Source: Thiocapsa marina 5811 (GTDB lineage: Bacteria; Pseudomonadota; Gammaproteobacteria; Chromatiales; Chromatiaceae). Taken from it: a stretch of DNA of 54,718 bases. The notes beneath the pieces are model-generated. The model made no database searches. It worked only from the letters and a program-made list of their open reading frames with translations, and was not told the origin of the DNA. Positions 54,546 through 54,718 of this stretch are shown here, piece by piece. How positions within the stretch are numbered: the first letter of the stretch is position 1; every line of letters begins with the position of its first letter. Both the position numbers and the translations under genes were made by a program. Location of the stretch: contig NZ_AFWV01000022.1 in the NCBI RefSeq assembly GCF_000223985.1, positions 1 through 54,718 on the forward strand, written 5' to 3'.

Positions 54546-54686
54546 CACGGTCGGGTCCGATTTCCTGTCCGCAGGCTGCCCATGCCATTGATTCATATGT
54601 ACACGGCAACCTCGCCGTGAAAAGTAGTGCCATATTATTTCAGCCTGGCCCTAGGCAGCCGGCAGCGCATGGGCTAGCGTGTGGGC

Positions 54687-54718
54687 ATGTACATCCGGCG
54701 CACCCATACCCGCAACAC
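54687..54718 (+). mobile_element. Start of an IS1634-type transposase (right edge)
   Basis: ATG TAC ATC CGG CGC ACC CAT ACC CGC AAC reads MYIRRTHTRN, a start seen in many IS1634-like (IS4-group) transposases (MYIRRTxTRN). Only 11 codons lie inside the window, so the call rests on that short string. The left inverted repeat cannot be fixed. Confidence 0.5.

Overview
The window is high-GC DNA (about 60-65% by eye) from a gammaproteobacterium. Gene content points to a Chromatiales-like (purple sulfur type) host: full-length purL, ispG, mazG and arfB, the oxygen-independent ubiquinone genes ubiT/ubiU/ubiV, a GlrK-QseG-GlrR-like signalling operon, a long DUF3683 FAD/Fe-S oxidoreductase, and many small interspersed hairpin repeats. 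Genus is inference; no rRNA is present.

Layout. 1-4099 (minus): a secreted glucose/sorbosone-dehydrogenase-like protein fused to a diheme cytochrome region, Ig-like domains and legume-type lectin domains, running off the left edge. 5383-10004: lytic transglycosylase, ubiT, and on the minus strand a radical-SAM gene (yhcC type)-ubiU-ubiV operon headed by an FNR-like box. 11189-17743: a 2184-residue secreted beta-propeller/malectin/LamG protein with a recent internal domain duplication. 17970-27024: glycosyltransferase, the histidine kinase-lipoprotein-sigma54 activator operon, and a DUF1800-DUF1501 pair. 27452-33002: DUF3683 oxidoreductase, cupin and an unknown protein. 33383-36754 (minus): three exported proteins, two with a Cys/His (NlpC/P60-like) arrangement. 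36846-37276: a 100-bp tandem repeat. 37286-39937 (minus): dicarboxylate/amino-acid:cation symporter and a stand-alone MurE-like ligase. 40187-40895: MNT/HEPN pair. 41154-50349: purL, arfB, a small ORF, a heme-binding GlcG-type protein, ispG, a DUF4743 Nudix protein, mazG and a small membrane protein. 51042-51118: tRNA-Arg(ACG). 51848-54718: DUF3179 protein, then a decayed zone with fragments of a SUKH-like immunity protein and an alcohol dehydrogenase, a truncated spondin-domain protein and the start of an IS1634-like transposase.

The strongest unexplained signal is a family of short elements bounded by inverted AAACCGCG(T/C)C termini. At least seven copies share a nearly constant core length of 79-82 bp (one is 89) but have unrelated interiors. 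Six lie as three closely spaced doublets, and their termini supply the stop codon of at least two genes (a third, purL, ends on a solo terminus). They lie at 31325-31407, 33195-33274, 33300-33385, 45798-45885, 45909-46003, 48802-48888 and 48904-48991.

Functionally, the left half is dominated by large exported carbohydrate-binding or dehydrogenase-like proteins and an envelope-stress-type regulatory operon. The right half is housekeeping metabolism (purine, isoprenoid, nucleotide sanitation, ribosome rescue) interrupted by repeat clusters, ending in a degraded accessory segment next to a tRNA gene.
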